This document shows, piece after piece, positions 13,125 through 13,139 of a stretch of 13,139 nt of DNA (position 1 is the stretch's first letter; each line of letters opens with the position of its first letter). Made by a program: the position numbers and the translations under genes. The notes under the pieces were generated by a model. That model worked only from the letters and a program-made list of their open reading frames with translations. It ran no database searches and was not told the origin of the DNA. Source of the DNA: a bacterium (GTDB lineage Bacteria; Spirochaetota; UBA4802; UBA5550); NCBI GenBank assembly GCA_024224995.1, contig JAAENB010001106.1, positions 1-13,139 of the forward strand. The letters run 5' to 3'.

Positions 13125-13139
13125 AGATGCAGATCGCAA

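Noticed and set aside
1..13139. CRISPR array, tRNA, rRNA or transposase gene
   Set aside because: No regularly spaced direct repeats, no tRNA-like cloverleaf or rRNA sequence and no transposase motif were seen on either strand; the repeats present are hairpins or GC clamps.

Overview
The window looks like chromosomal DNA of a Gram-negative, signalling-rich bacterium. It encodes three probable lipoproteins, an EptA-type membrane phosphotransferase, two large hybrid histidine kinases, and two proteins that join a cyclic-nucleotide-binding-type domain to a GGDEF domain. GC is moderate, by eye in the mid-40s percent. Promoters are classical TTGAC-N16-18-TATAAT types. Two of the three lipoboxes are relaxed (AIG-C and SLS-C), as is common in spirochaetes. 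Spirochaetota or Desulfobacterota are my best guesses, but the phylum cannot be fixed from this sequence alone.

Layout. Positions 1-275 are non-coding, or at most hold the 3' tip of a gene entering from the left. They carry a long hairpin (50-161), a GC-rich repeat (182-221) and a leftward promoter (238-266). Next comes a leftward 1150-residue hybrid histidine kinase (276-3728). A 235-bp divergent regulatory region separates it from a rightward lipoprotein with a phage tail-collar-like C-terminus (3964-4704). A shared hairpin terminator follows. A leftward EptA/sulfatase-fold membrane enzyme (4759-6423) has its own promoter. A leftward two-gene operon (9373 down to 6507) encodes a small lipoprotein and a membrane hybrid kinase with a CxxCH heme-type sensor domain. 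Its promoter carries a perfect palindrome in the spacer. Further right are a leftward Fn3-type lipoprotein with a structured leader (9490-9993) and a leftward operon of two cNMP-GGDEF paralogues, first degenerate and second intact (12220 down to 10228). A divergent promoter pair with an inverted repeat then leads to two tiny rightward genes, a single-span membrane peptide and an HTH-like protein (12387-12854). The last 285 bp is again a cluster of dispersed repeats ending in a second long hairpin.

How it may fit together. Most gene products sense or transmit signals: two His-Asp kinases (one with its own Hpt), one probably active diguanylate cyclase with an I-site, and one probably inactive partner. 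The other products are cell-envelope proteins. No DNA-binding response regulator is present, so both phosphorelays must hand over to partners elsewhere or to the adjacent envelope and c-di-GMP genes; this is inference. Both ends carry the same two repeat families, including hairpins whose loops are homologous while their stems are unrelated. That is the most unusual structural feature of the window.
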